From Planctomycetia bacterium (GTDB taxonomy: Bacteria; Planctomycetota; Phycisphaerae; Phycisphaerales; SM1A02), in NCBI GenBank assembly GCA_009936695.1, contig JAACEA010000250.1, forward strand, positions 1-5,502: a stretch of 5,502 nucleotides of DNA, read 5' to 3'. Below, in pieces: positions 1 to 5,502 of this stretch. A program made the position numbers and the translations under genes. Position 1 is the stretch's first letter. Each line of letters starts with the position of its first letter. Below the pieces are notes generated by a model that had not been told where the DNA came from, made no database searches, and worked only from the letters and a program-made list of their open reading frames with translations.

Positions 1-208
1 AGCGCCGCCACAACACAGGCAGGAAGCATAGCGCGGCGGGAAGAAAACGGAATACTGCTAGCTCACCCACAGGCAGAGCCGCTTTCGCGCCGGCGCGTAG
101 GGAAAGGAAGAATCCCGCCCAGGCAAGAACGGTCAATCCCAGCGCGAGTGCCCCAGCGAGCTCGGCAGACAAAAGCGGTGTGCGCGGTGTTTTTTTATCA
201 GTCTCCAT
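1..208 (-). CDS. EamA/DMT-family transporter, N-terminal part (runs off left edge)
   Basis: This is an open frame of 69 complete codons, from the ATG at 208-206 to the window edge without a stop. After a short polar start (METDKKTPRTP) come two hydrophobic segments, at about residues 17-37 and 49-66. The pattern W30-A-G-F-F, R38-x-G, P46 and then V52-F-R54-F is typical of the first two helices of EamA (DUF6) drug/metabolite transporters. These are inner-membrane proteins of about 300 residues with ten helices, which export or take up amino acids, amines or other small metabolites. The start is the only candidate, because an in-frame TAA lies ten codons upstream with no other start between. 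It overlaps the end of the oxidase gene by 11 bases in another frame, which suggests translational coupling; no Shine-Dalgarno site precedes it. Third-position GC is 41 of 69 codons, well below its neighbours. The substrate cannot be told. The family call rests on the N-terminus only. Confidence 0.75.
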   Translation of the reverse strand, partial: METDKKTPRTPLLSAELAGALALGLTVLAWAGFFLSLRAGAKAALPVGELAVFRFLPAALCFLPVLWRR

Positions 209-1835
209 GGAGGTGGTGCTCGGGTCTGGAGGTCGTTAAGAAGGCGGGAGGTTGGAGCCCAAGGTGGTTTTGCAGGAGGTCCTCTGCTGTCATCAGGGCG
301 CCTTCTACCCAGCCCTGTTCGTGGGAGTAGGCCTCGCCGCAGACGTGGACCGGCACCCCGGGGACCGGTTGCATCATGCGTTCCTCGACGAGACGGGTGT
401 CCACGCCCTCGTTCCAGTAGTTGGACCCGCCCCCGAAGGGATCGAGATCCCATTCGCGATGCGCCGCGGCGTAGGGGCCGATCGAGGCGTCGTCCTCGAC
501 GCCGTGCATCTCGAGCAGTTGGCGGTGGGCTTCCTCGACCAGGAGCCGCGGCGCGGGGTTCGCATGCCACTCCGCCCGTTCGTCGGTGTCGATCGACTCG
601 TCGAAGTCGTGATGCGTGGGGATCGGGTATCGCTCCTCCTGCAGACAGAGGCTCTCCCAGTAGTCGAGATCCGCGCCGTCGTTGTAGATCATGATCGCGC
701 CGCCCTCGTTGGGAGGCGGCGCAGCCCAGTAGTAGGCCTGCCGAAGCGGGAGATCGGTCACGGACTGGCCTCGTCGGACGCCGACCGCCTCCCACCAGCG
801 AGTGCGATAGCAGAGCACCAGTTTGAAGAGCGGGCGGGGGGTGACCGATCGGATCATCCGATGGACCTCGGGGGAGGATGGTCCGAGCATCGGACTCCGC
901 GGCTCGAGGAGTTCGAGCGCACGTCGAGGCATCGCGAGGACGAGGCGACGAGCTCGCACCGTCTGGATCGCACCGTCACGCTCGATCTCCAGCCGCAGGA
1001 TGGGAGGATCACCGCTCGTGGGCTCGAGATCGAAGCCCACGAGGCGCGATTCGGTGTGGATCACGCCTCCCGCGGCGAGGAACCGGTCTCGCAACGCCCT
1101 CGTCAGCGCGCAGAAGCCGTCGGTGCAGGACTTGAACCGGATCGAATGGTGGTAGTCCCGCAGGACCCACGGAAAGCCGACCGTCGCCGTTCCCTTGTAG
1201 ATGGAGCTGTAGCCGCTGGAGTCCTGGGAGAATCGCCGCGCCTCGGTGCTCACGCAACGCTCGAAGGCGTACTGCATCGCGATCTTCGACACGTGGTGTC
1301 CATGGAAGACGCCCTCCTTCGCGACGCGTTCCCAGTCCACCGTCTGTAAGTCGATCTCCGGCTCGTCCACCGACATGCACGCGCGGAGATACCGCTCCGT
1401 GGCCAGTGCCGTGAATCCGATCTCGAGCCCCCGGTGATCCTCGGGTGGAATGTGGTAGGGGAGTCGTGCCGGGTCCGCGAGGTCCGAACGTCGGAGGATC
1501 CGCCCGCGGAGATAGGCGATGTTGCCGGGATCGTGCACGTGGAACGGGCGGGTCGCGAGTCCGAACGCCTCCACCAGGCCCGCGACGTGTCGGTGGGCGG
1601 TCGAGAATCGCATGCCGCCGAGCTCCAGATGGAGTCCGCCGAGTCCGGGTGGCTGGACGGAGAGCAATCGGCCTCCAGTGCGACCGGAGCATTCGAAGAT
1701 CGCGATCGAGCCGGGGTCCCCCTGCGCCGCGCAACGCCATCCGCTGTAGAGCCCCGAGACCCCGCCCCCCACGATGGCGAGGTCCAGCGGTTCGTGGACC
1801 TCCCGGGGGGAACGGTGGTTGGTGGTGGGGTGCAT
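198..1835 (-). CDS. FAD-dependent amine oxidase, L-amino acid oxidase-like
   Basis: The 545-residue protein has a full flavin amine oxidase fold. The Rossmann FAD site is G23-G-G-V-S-G28, followed by E48 and the R52-T-G-G-R56 motif. E71-L-G-G-M-R76 follows; in L-amino acid oxidases the Arg of this motif binds the substrate carboxylate. K338 (P-L-F-K-L) sits where the family has the active-site lysine near flavin N5. The following W348-E and T360-D-L-P sequences also resemble snake-venom L-amino acid oxidase as I recall it. The C-terminal FAD motif is C499-G-E-A-Y and then G508-W-V-E-G-A-L. The expected reaction is oxidative deamination of an L-amino acid (or amine) to the oxo acid (or aldehyde), ammonia and H2O2. 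No signal peptide is visible, so it is probably cytoplasmic. The start lies 7 bases after the channel stop, without a clear ribosome site, which suggests coupling. The last 25 residues or so lie outside the fold and use less GC-rich codons. Family is confident; amino acid rather than polyamine substrate is an inference. Confidence 0.92.
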   Translation of the reverse strand: MHPTTNHRSPREVHEPLDLAIVGGGVSGLYSGWRCAAQGDPGSIAIFECSGRTGGRLLSVQPPGLGGLHLELGGMRFSTAHRHVAGLVEAFGLATRPFHVHDPGNIAYLRGRILRRSDLADPARLPYHIPPEDHRGLEIGFTALATERYLRACMSVDEPEIDLQTVDWERVAKEGVFHGHHVSKIAMQYAFERCVSTEARRFSQDSSGYSSIYKGTATVGFPWVLRDYHHSIRFKSCTDGFCALTRALRDRFLAAGGVIHTESRLVGFDLEPTSGDPPILRLEIERDGAIQTVRARRLVLAMPRRALELLEPRSPMLGPSSPEVHRMIRSVTPRPLFKLVLCYRTRWWEAVGVRRGQSVTDLPLRQAYYWAAPPPNEGGAIMIYNDGADLDYWESLCLQEERYPIPTHHDFDESIDTDERAEWHANPAPRLLVEEAHRQLLEMHGVEDDASIGPYAAAHREWDLDPFGGGSNYWNEGVDTRLVEERMMQPVPGVPVHVCGEAYSHEQGWVEGALMTAEDLLQNHLGLQPPAFLTTSRPEHHLHGD

Positions 1836-1842
1836 CGCGGTG

Positions 1843-2685
1843 TCAGTCTACTGGATCGCGTTCGCGGGACGAATCGTTCTCGGGATCGCCTCGAAGTCGA
1901 TCGGCGATCTCGGAGAGTTGCCGTTCGATGTTCACCAGACGCTCGTGGTTCGTCTCGACATGCCGAGGGGTCGACTCCCGGAGCCTTCCGATGAAGATGC
2001 CGAGGGTGCTGGTCACGGTGCCGAACGCACCGATTCCGACCATCATGAGTCCGACCGCGAAGATCCGGCCCGCGCTCGTCACGGGCGCGGCGTCGCCGTA
2101 GCCGACCGTCGAACAGGTGACGACCGCCCACCAGAGGATCTCGTTCGCGGTGTCGAGCGTGACTTCGCTCTTGACCTCGGGCGGAAGGTCCGGCCGGGTC
2201 TCCGCCCAGAGTACGCCGATGCAGCTGCCGACCGAGATGACCACGCTGAAGAGCAGGATGCCGGTGAGCACCGCGCTCGAGCGGTCATGCCGTGCGATTC
2301 GAACGATCATCCGAACCGAGCGGATGGCCCGGAACACCCTGGCGAGTCGGACGAGTCGGAGGGCGACCGGGGTGTACGTCAGCGTGGAGCCAGGTACCAG
2401 GATGATCGGGATGGAACTGAGGAGATCGAACCAGCCCCAGGTCCGGAAGTAGTGCCATTTGTTCGGCGCATTCCCCAGCGACCGAAGGAAGTCGACGAAG
2501 AAGAAGGCACAGATCCCGAGATCGATCAGATCCAGCAGACGCGGCATCTCGTCGCTGGCGGAGAGGATTCCGGTGAGTTGAAGCAGGGCGAGGGAGAACG
2601 CCACGATCGCAAGCGACGAGAGGAGGAGATCGGCGAGCGACACCGCGGCGGGTGGGGAGGACGTCGTGGAGGTCTCGTTCGACAT
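1843..2685 (-). CDS. Voltage-gated potassium channel (Kv-like, six transmembrane helices)
   Basis: This 280-residue inner-membrane protein has the complete Kv layout. The approximate segments are S1 17-41, S2 50-68, S3 79-98, S4 105-132, S5 137-160, pore helix and filter 180-203, and S6 207-233. The selectivity filter T193-V-G-Y-G-D198 after W185-W-A-V-V is diagnostic of K+ selectivity. S4 carries arginines at 110, 113, 116, 119, 122, 125, 129 and 132, nearly all at the three-residue spacing of a working voltage sensor. Acidic partners are available in S2 (D52, D55, D65) and S3 (D87). After S6 a short charged helix (about 242-264, with V/L/I at heptad-like positions) could be a tetramerising coiled coil; there is no RCK/TrkA or cyclic-nucleotide domain. 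The gene starts 31 bases after the EEP stop and ends 7 bases before the oxidase start. No clear Shine-Dalgarno site is seen. It should pass K+ on membrane depolarisation; its role beside an oxidase is unknown. Confidence 0.95.
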   Translation of the reverse strand: MSNETSTTSSPPAAVSLADLLLSSLAIVAFSLALLQLTGILSASDEMPRLLDLIDLGICAFFFVDFLRSLGNAPNKWHYFRTWGWFDLLSSIPIILVPGSTLTYTPVALRLVRLARVFRAIRSVRMIVRIARHDRSSAVLTGILLFSVVISVGSCIGVLWAETRPDLPPEVKSEVTLDTANEILWWAVVTCSTVGYGDAAPVTSAGRIFAVGLMMVGIGAFGTVTSTLGIFIGRLRESTPRHVETNHERLVNIERQLSEIADRLRGDPENDSSRERDPVD

Positions 2686-2716
2686 GGCGGCAGTATCGCG
2701 TATCGGGGACTTCCCG

Positions 2717-3601
2717 TCAGGGCCGACGGGGGGGGGCGAGTTCCACCGTCACCGGACGATGATCCGATGCCATCGTCTCGGATCCGACCCGCCGCCCGAA
2801 GCCGGTCCACGTGTCTCCGGGGCCGGCGATGATCGTGTCGATGTCGACCGTCGGCGCGGTCGCCGGCCACGTGTTCGAGCCGTCCTCGGGACTTCGCCCC
2901 TCGATCCCGAGCCCACCGAGAAGAAGACGGGTGCGGGTTCCGGGCGTGTCGTTGAAGTCGCCCAGCAGGATCCAGGGGCGATCCAGCGTCGCGAGGCGTT
3001 CGGCGACGGCCTCCGCCTGGGCGAATCGGAAGCCGTCGTCCTTCACCCAGTCGAAGTGCACGTCGACGATCGTGCACGGCCCGATCCCGGGCGGATCGAC
3101 GTCGATCGCCAGGGCGACCCGGGGCTCGTTGCCGGTCGGCAGACGCCAGGTCGTCGCCGACTCGATCGGCCAGCGGGAGAGGATCGCGAGGCCGTATCGC
3201 CCGCCGTCGTAGTCCATGAACGAGCCGAAGGCGTGGTGCATGCCGAGGGCTCGGCCGAGCGTGGCCGCCTCGTCGACGCCGCCGCTCCGTCCGACCTGCT
3301 CGTCGACCTCCTGCAGGGCCACGATGTCGGCGTCGAGGGCCGCGATCGCCCGTGCGGTGCGCTCGAGATCGAGCACGTCGTCGGTGCCCCGGCCGTGGCG
3401 GATGTTGTACGTCGCGACCCGCATCGTGGTGGGCGCGGGCTCGCCGGTCCCGGTCACGTCGGAGGACGACGTCTCCGAAGCCGTGACGCTGCAACCCGCA
3501 GCGAAGAGGCACCAACACGCGAGGCATGCCACCGCCGCGCCGACACCGCGACCGGTGAAGCGCGAGGAACGCAGGGTCGAGGATCGGCGCGGCACGGGCA
3601 T
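2717..3601 (-). CDS. Endonuclease/exonuclease/phosphatase-family lipoprotein
   Basis: This is a 294-residue metal-dependent hydrolase of the DNase I/EEP fold, with an export signal. The N-terminus is basic (residues 1-18), then hydrophobic (20-35), ending in the lipobox-like F33-A-A-G-C37, so C37 is the likely lipidated residue. A Ser/Thr-rich linker leads to the domain at about 60-289. The EEP motifs are in order: T64-Y-N66, Q97-E98 (metal-binding Glu), R135-Y-G-L-A-I-L-S142, D180-V-H182 (the catalytic His position), G214-D215-F-N217-D, D253-I-D255 and S279-D280-H281. All the usual active-site residues are present, so it should be active. Substrates in the family range from nucleic acids to inositol phosphates and sphingomyelin; nothing here decides between them. 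The frame stays open upstream to 4189, but that extension lies inside the sulfatase gene and is not protein-like. The ATG at 3601 has an AGGAA site eight bases ahead and directly precedes the signal peptide. It lies 53 bases after the sulfatase stop. Confidence 0.9.
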   Translation of the reverse strand: MPVPRRSSTLRSSRFTGRGVGAAVACLACWCLFAAGCSVTASETSSSDVTGTGEPAPTTMRVATYNIRHGRGTDDVLDLERTARAIAALDADIVALQEVDEQVGRSGGVDEAATLGRALGMHHAFGSFMDYDGGRYGLAILSRWPIESATTWRLPTGNEPRVALAIDVDPPGIGPCTIVDVHFDWVKDDGFRFAQAEAVAERLATLDRPWILLGDFNDTPGTRTRLLLGGLGIEGRSPEDGSNTWPATAPTVDIDTIIAGPGDTWTGFGRRVGSETMASDHRPVTVELAPPRRP

Positions 3602-3609
3602 GTGGGGCG

Positions 3610-3614
3610 TTCCT
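3610..3614 (-). promoter_or_regulatory. Ribosome-binding site of the EEP lipoprotein gene
   Basis: AGGAA on the minus strand, eight bases before the ATG at 3601. It supports the short start, just before the lipoprotein signal, over the much longer open frame that reaches into the sulfatase gene. Confidence 0.5.
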
Positions 3615-3654
3615 GTTCCGGTGATGGGGCGTGGTCGAGTCCTCGAGGGCGCGG

Positions 3655-5205
3655 CTACCTCGCCGCGCCCGTGGGGAACTTCGTCATGCTGAACGGCGCC
3701 GGATTCGGGTGGGCCTTCAGGCTCTCGAGATACTGCCCGACGATCTTCATGTACGCACCGAGGACCCAGGCATCCGTGCCGACGACGTTGCACCGCTCCC
3801 GCGGATCGCGGGCGATGTTGAAGAGGGCCGGATATCCCGTCCCCTCGGCCCGCTGGGAGAGCACGCCGAGGGCGGAGGGATTGCCCGACGACTCGATGAT
3901 CTGCTTCGGGTAGATCCGCCAGTTTCGCCAGCGGACCGCGGCGATCTCGCCGTCGATGAAGGAGATGAGGTCCTCTCGGGCGGACTTCTCCTGCTCGCCC
4001 TTGAAGAAGTCGAGCTGATCTCGGCCGTCGATCGGCCGTTCGGTGGGGAGTTCGTCCCCGAGCAGGCTCGCGAAGGTCGGAAGGAAGTCGTGGATCGCGA
4101 CCATCTCGTTGCTCTTCCGGACCGGAACGCGTCCGGGCCAGCGGATCATGCCGGGAACCCGGAGCGAGCCCTCGAGCACGTCCCCGCACTCGCCACGGAA
4201 CGGGCCGGGGGAACTGCCGGAGAAGTCGTCGTTCGACGCCTGGAACTGGACGGGGCCGTTGTCCGAGAGATACACCACCACGGTGTTCTCGCGAATGCCG
4301 GCGGCATCGACCGCGTCGAGGATCTCGCCGACCCGATGATCATGCTCCATCAGCATGTCGCCGTAGGGGCCGGCGGGTGAACGTCCCTGGAACGCCTCGG
4401 CTGCGCCGGCGGGATAGTGGACGTGCGACCACCCGACGTAGAGGAAGAAGGGCTCTTTCTTCGAGGCGTGGTCGTCGATGAACTCGACCGCCGCGCCGGC
4501 GATGTCGCCCTCCACCTGGTCGCGGTAGGCCAGATCGTACGGACGAACCTTGCGAAGCTTGCCCTTGCCGTCGGACTCCCAGATGTAGGGGCGGGTCCGG
4601 ACGATGGCCTCCTCATCCATGCCGGTCCGCCGCATGGACTCCGGATACAGGGTCCCGTCGGTGGTTTCGAGGATGCCGACCTTGTAGGTGTCGAAGCCCT
4701 GGTTGATCGGAAGGCTCTGTTCCTCCTGGCCGAGGTGCCACTTCCCGACCATGCCGGTTGCATAGCCGTTCTTCTTGAACAGCTCGGCCATGGTGAACTC
4801 CTCGTCCTGGAGCGAGCTCGGGGTGCCGGCGACGATGATACTTCCGAGTCCGGCCCGGACGCTGTGACGACCCGTCATGAGTCCGGCCCGGGTGGGCGTG
4901 CAGCCCGGCTCCACGAAGAACTGCGTGAGCATGAGACCTTCGGCGGAGAGTGCGTCGATGTTCGGCGTGGGCATGCCCCGCACGATGCCGCCGCTTCCGT
5001 AGCAGCCGAGGTCGCCGTACCCGAGATTGTCCGCCAGCATCAACACCACGTTCGGCCGATCGTCCGCGGCGTCACGCGTCACCGGCGCCCCGGTGTTCGA
5101 CGCGGTCGCGAGGGCGGCCGGAAGCATTGCGCCCAGCAGGCCGAACGCTGCAAGAAGGCGCTCGGTGGAACGTGGGCGGTTTCGAGGGAAGATCGTGATG
5201 GGCAT
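3655..5205 (-). CDS. Secreted family S1 arylsulfatase (Cys-type)
   Basis: The 516-residue enzyme hydrolyses sulfate esters, probably in the periplasm or outside the cell. A basic N-terminus and hydrophobic stretch (17-33) end in an A-L-A-T-A signal-peptidase-like site near 33-35. The catalytic signature is C102-T-P-T-R106; C102 must be converted to formylglycine, so a maturase must be encoded elsewhere. Other active-site regions are A58-D59-N60 with G62-Y-G-D, the second signature G147-Y-A-T-G-M-V-G-K155-W-H157-L-G, S260-H-V-H263, and S314-D315-N316-G. The C-terminal subdomain includes L461-F-N and D467-P-R-E, and closes with P500-N-P. Two usual residues differ: N60 where most sulfatases have a second calcium-binding Asp, and C340 where the sulfate-binding Lys usually stands (before L344-E-G). 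The natural substrate (aryl, sugar or other sulfate) cannot be inferred. The start has a good ribosome site (5209-5215). It is the first gene of the run. Confidence 0.95.
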   Translation of the reverse strand: MPITIFPRNRPRSTERLLAAFGLLGAMLPAALATASNTGAPVTRDAADDRPNVVLMLADNLGYGDLGCYGSGGIVRGMPTPNIDALSAEGLMLTQFFVEPGCTPTRAGLMTGRHSVRAGLGSIIVAGTPSSLQDEEFTMAELFKKNGYATGMVGKWHLGQEEQSLPINQGFDTYKVGILETTDGTLYPESMRRTGMDEEAIVRTRPYIWESDGKGKLRKVRPYDLAYRDQVEGDIAGAAVEFIDDHASKKEPFFLYVGWSHVHYPAGAAEAFQGRSPAGPYGDMLMEHDHRVGEILDAVDAAGIRENTVVVYLSDNGPVQFQASNDDFSGSSPGPFRGECGDVLEGSLRVPGMIRWPGRVPVRKSNEMVAIHDFLPTFASLLGDELPTERPIDGRDQLDFFKGEQEKSAREDLISFIDGEIAAVRWRNWRIYPKQIIESSGNPSALGVLSQRAEGTGYPALFNIARDPRERCNVVGTDAWVLGAYMKIVGQYLESLKAHPNPAPFSMTKFPTGAAR

Positions 5206-5208
5206 GCT

Positions 5209-5215
5209 CTTCTCC
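5209..5215 (-). promoter_or_regulatory. Ribosome-binding site of the sulfatase gene
   Basis: GGAGAAG on the minus strand; the GGAGA core ends five bases before the ATG at 5205. It is the best Shine-Dalgarno match in the window and fixes the sulfatase start just before its signal peptide. Confidence 0.7.
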
Positions 5216-5246
5216 GGTTGGGCGACAGGGTGATTCGGGCGGTCGC

Positions 5247-5276
5247 AACATAAGGCGGGCCCGGCCGTCGCCTCAA
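5247..5276 (-). promoter_or_regulatory. Candidate sigma70-type promoter for the sulfatase run
   Basis: On the minus strand TTGAGG (5276-5271, four of six matches to TTGACA) is followed after 18 bases by TATGTT (5252-5247, four of six matches to TATAAT). Transcription would start near 5240, giving a leader of about 35 bases before the ATG at 5205. An A/T-rich patch lies upstream. The match is modest and found by eye, and sigma70 rules may not hold for this organism. Confidence 0.35.
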
Positions 5277-5332
5277 GCGGATTGGCGCAATTTGGTGCGG
5301 AAACACCTATTTTTTCAGGGATTTTCGTCTCT

Positions 5333-5434
5333 CGTCACGATCGCGTGCCTGCATGCTGACGGTATCGCGCGAATCGTCAATTCGATGACGGTGATGCAGT
5401 GCCCGGTTTCCTGACCATCCGCTGGGAAACGTCA
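5333..5434. repeat. Cluster of five TGACG/CGTCA pentamers, possible operator sites
   Basis: CGTCA occurs at 5333-5337, 5375-5379 and 5430-5434, and TGACG at 5357-5361 and 5386-5390. Two of them form an inverted pair with six bases between (5375-5390). Another two lie in the longer inverted repeat GCTGACG (5355-5361) and CGTCAGC (5430-5436). About 0.2 copies would be expected in 102 bases on both strands under uniform composition. The cluster lies upstream of the candidate promoter, where an activator or repressor could bind. Spacing is not regular, and the regulator is unknown. Confidence 0.25.
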
Positions 5435-5502
5435 GCAGGCGAACGGGGAACGGGGGTCGGTCGGATCGCCCGGACCGACTTCGGGGGAACGCGCGGTCGT
5501 CG

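Larger units (their letters stand above)
5206..5502. other. Intergenic region upstream of the sulfatase
   Basis: No gene is supported in these 297 bases. On the plus strand the ATG-started frames stop within a few codons. The one long frame (5360 to the edge) reads as Arg/Gly-rich, non-protein-like sequence. On the minus strand, frames open at the right edge end at stops around 5432, 5380 and 5310 and show no recognisable motif, although the tail of an upstream gene cannot be excluded. The region holds a candidate promoter, an A/T-rich patch (about 5286-5325, including a run of six T on the plus strand) that stands out from the GC-rich surroundings, and a cluster of TGACG pentamers. Confidence 0.6.

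Noticed and set aside
148..330. Short plus-strand open frame of 60 codons across the oxidase-transporter overlap.
   Set aside because: It lies opposite two better-supported genes, has no motif and no clear ribosome site.
3641..3648. Perfect 8-base palindrome CCTCGAGG between the sulfatase and EEP genes.
   Set aside because: A single short palindrome in GC-rich DNA is expected by chance, and there is no T tract to make it a terminator.
2666..3913. Long plus-strand open frame (415 codons) opposite the EEP and channel genes; similar ones at 252-1349, 1774-2832, 3631-4380 and 4417-5253.
   Set aside because: They are composition shadows of GC-rich minus-strand genes: low-complexity Arg/Gly/Asp-rich translations, no domain motifs, and each lies opposite a gene with clear catalytic motifs.
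3602..4189. Upstream extension of the EEP frame by 196 codons into the sulfatase gene.
   Set aside because: The extension is Arg/Pro-rich and overlaps the sulfatase out of frame. The signal peptide and AGGAA site fix the start at 3601.
5294..5315. Possible plus-strand intrinsic terminator: GGTG, six-base loop, CACC, then a T-rich run.
   Set aside because: The stem is only four pairs and no plus-strand gene leads into it. The A/T patch may matter more as promoter context.
5432..5502. Minus-strand frame open from the right edge to a TGA at 5434-5432, as the possible tail of an upstream gene.
   Set aside because: Only 22 codons, Pro/Ser-rich, with no motif. Third-position GC (17 of 22) is compatible with coding but not decisive.

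Overview
The window is GC-rich (about two thirds G+C by eye). It carries five genes, all on the minus strand and reading from right to left as one tightly packed run. In order of transcription they are: a secreted Cys-type sulfatase (3655-5205), an endonuclease/exonuclease/phosphatase-fold (EEP) lipoprotein (2717-3601), a six-transmembrane voltage-gated potassium channel (1843-2685), an L-amino-acid-oxidase-like flavoenzyme (198-1835), and the N-terminal 69 codons of an EamA/DMT-type membrane transporter that runs off the left edge (1-208). The gaps are 53, 31 and 7 bases, then an 11-base overlap. No convincing terminator lies between any of them, so cotranscription is likely at least for the last three genes.

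The organism is a Gram-negative-type bacterium: the sulfatase has an export signal and the EEP protein has a lipobox. High GC, a family S1 sulfatase next to a lipoprotein EEP hydrolase, and weak or absent Shine-Dalgarno sites inside the run together suggest a planctomycete, perhaps Phycisphaerae-like. This is an inference from general familiarity, not a placement.

Right end, 5206-5502: no gene is supported. This is the upstream region of the sulfatase. It has a good ribosome-binding site, a possible sigma70-type promoter (5247-5276), an A/T-rich stretch, and an unusual cluster of five TGACG/CGTCA pentamers (5333-5434) that may be operator sites.

Functionally the run joins two exported hydrolases (sulfate ester and phosphoester chemistry) to three genes at or inside the inner membrane (potassium channel, cytoplasmic oxidase, small-molecule transporter). 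I see no single established pathway that unites all five. The oxidase plus transporter could form an amino acid or amine catabolism and export pair, and the channel is an uncommon partner. The left 280 bases or so have clearly lower third-position GC than the rest, a possible composition boundary. I do not see a CRISPR array, mobile element, RNA gene or obvious new defence system. The most useful observations are the transporter gene cut by the left edge, changes at two conserved active-site positions in the sulfatase, and the upstream pentamer cluster.
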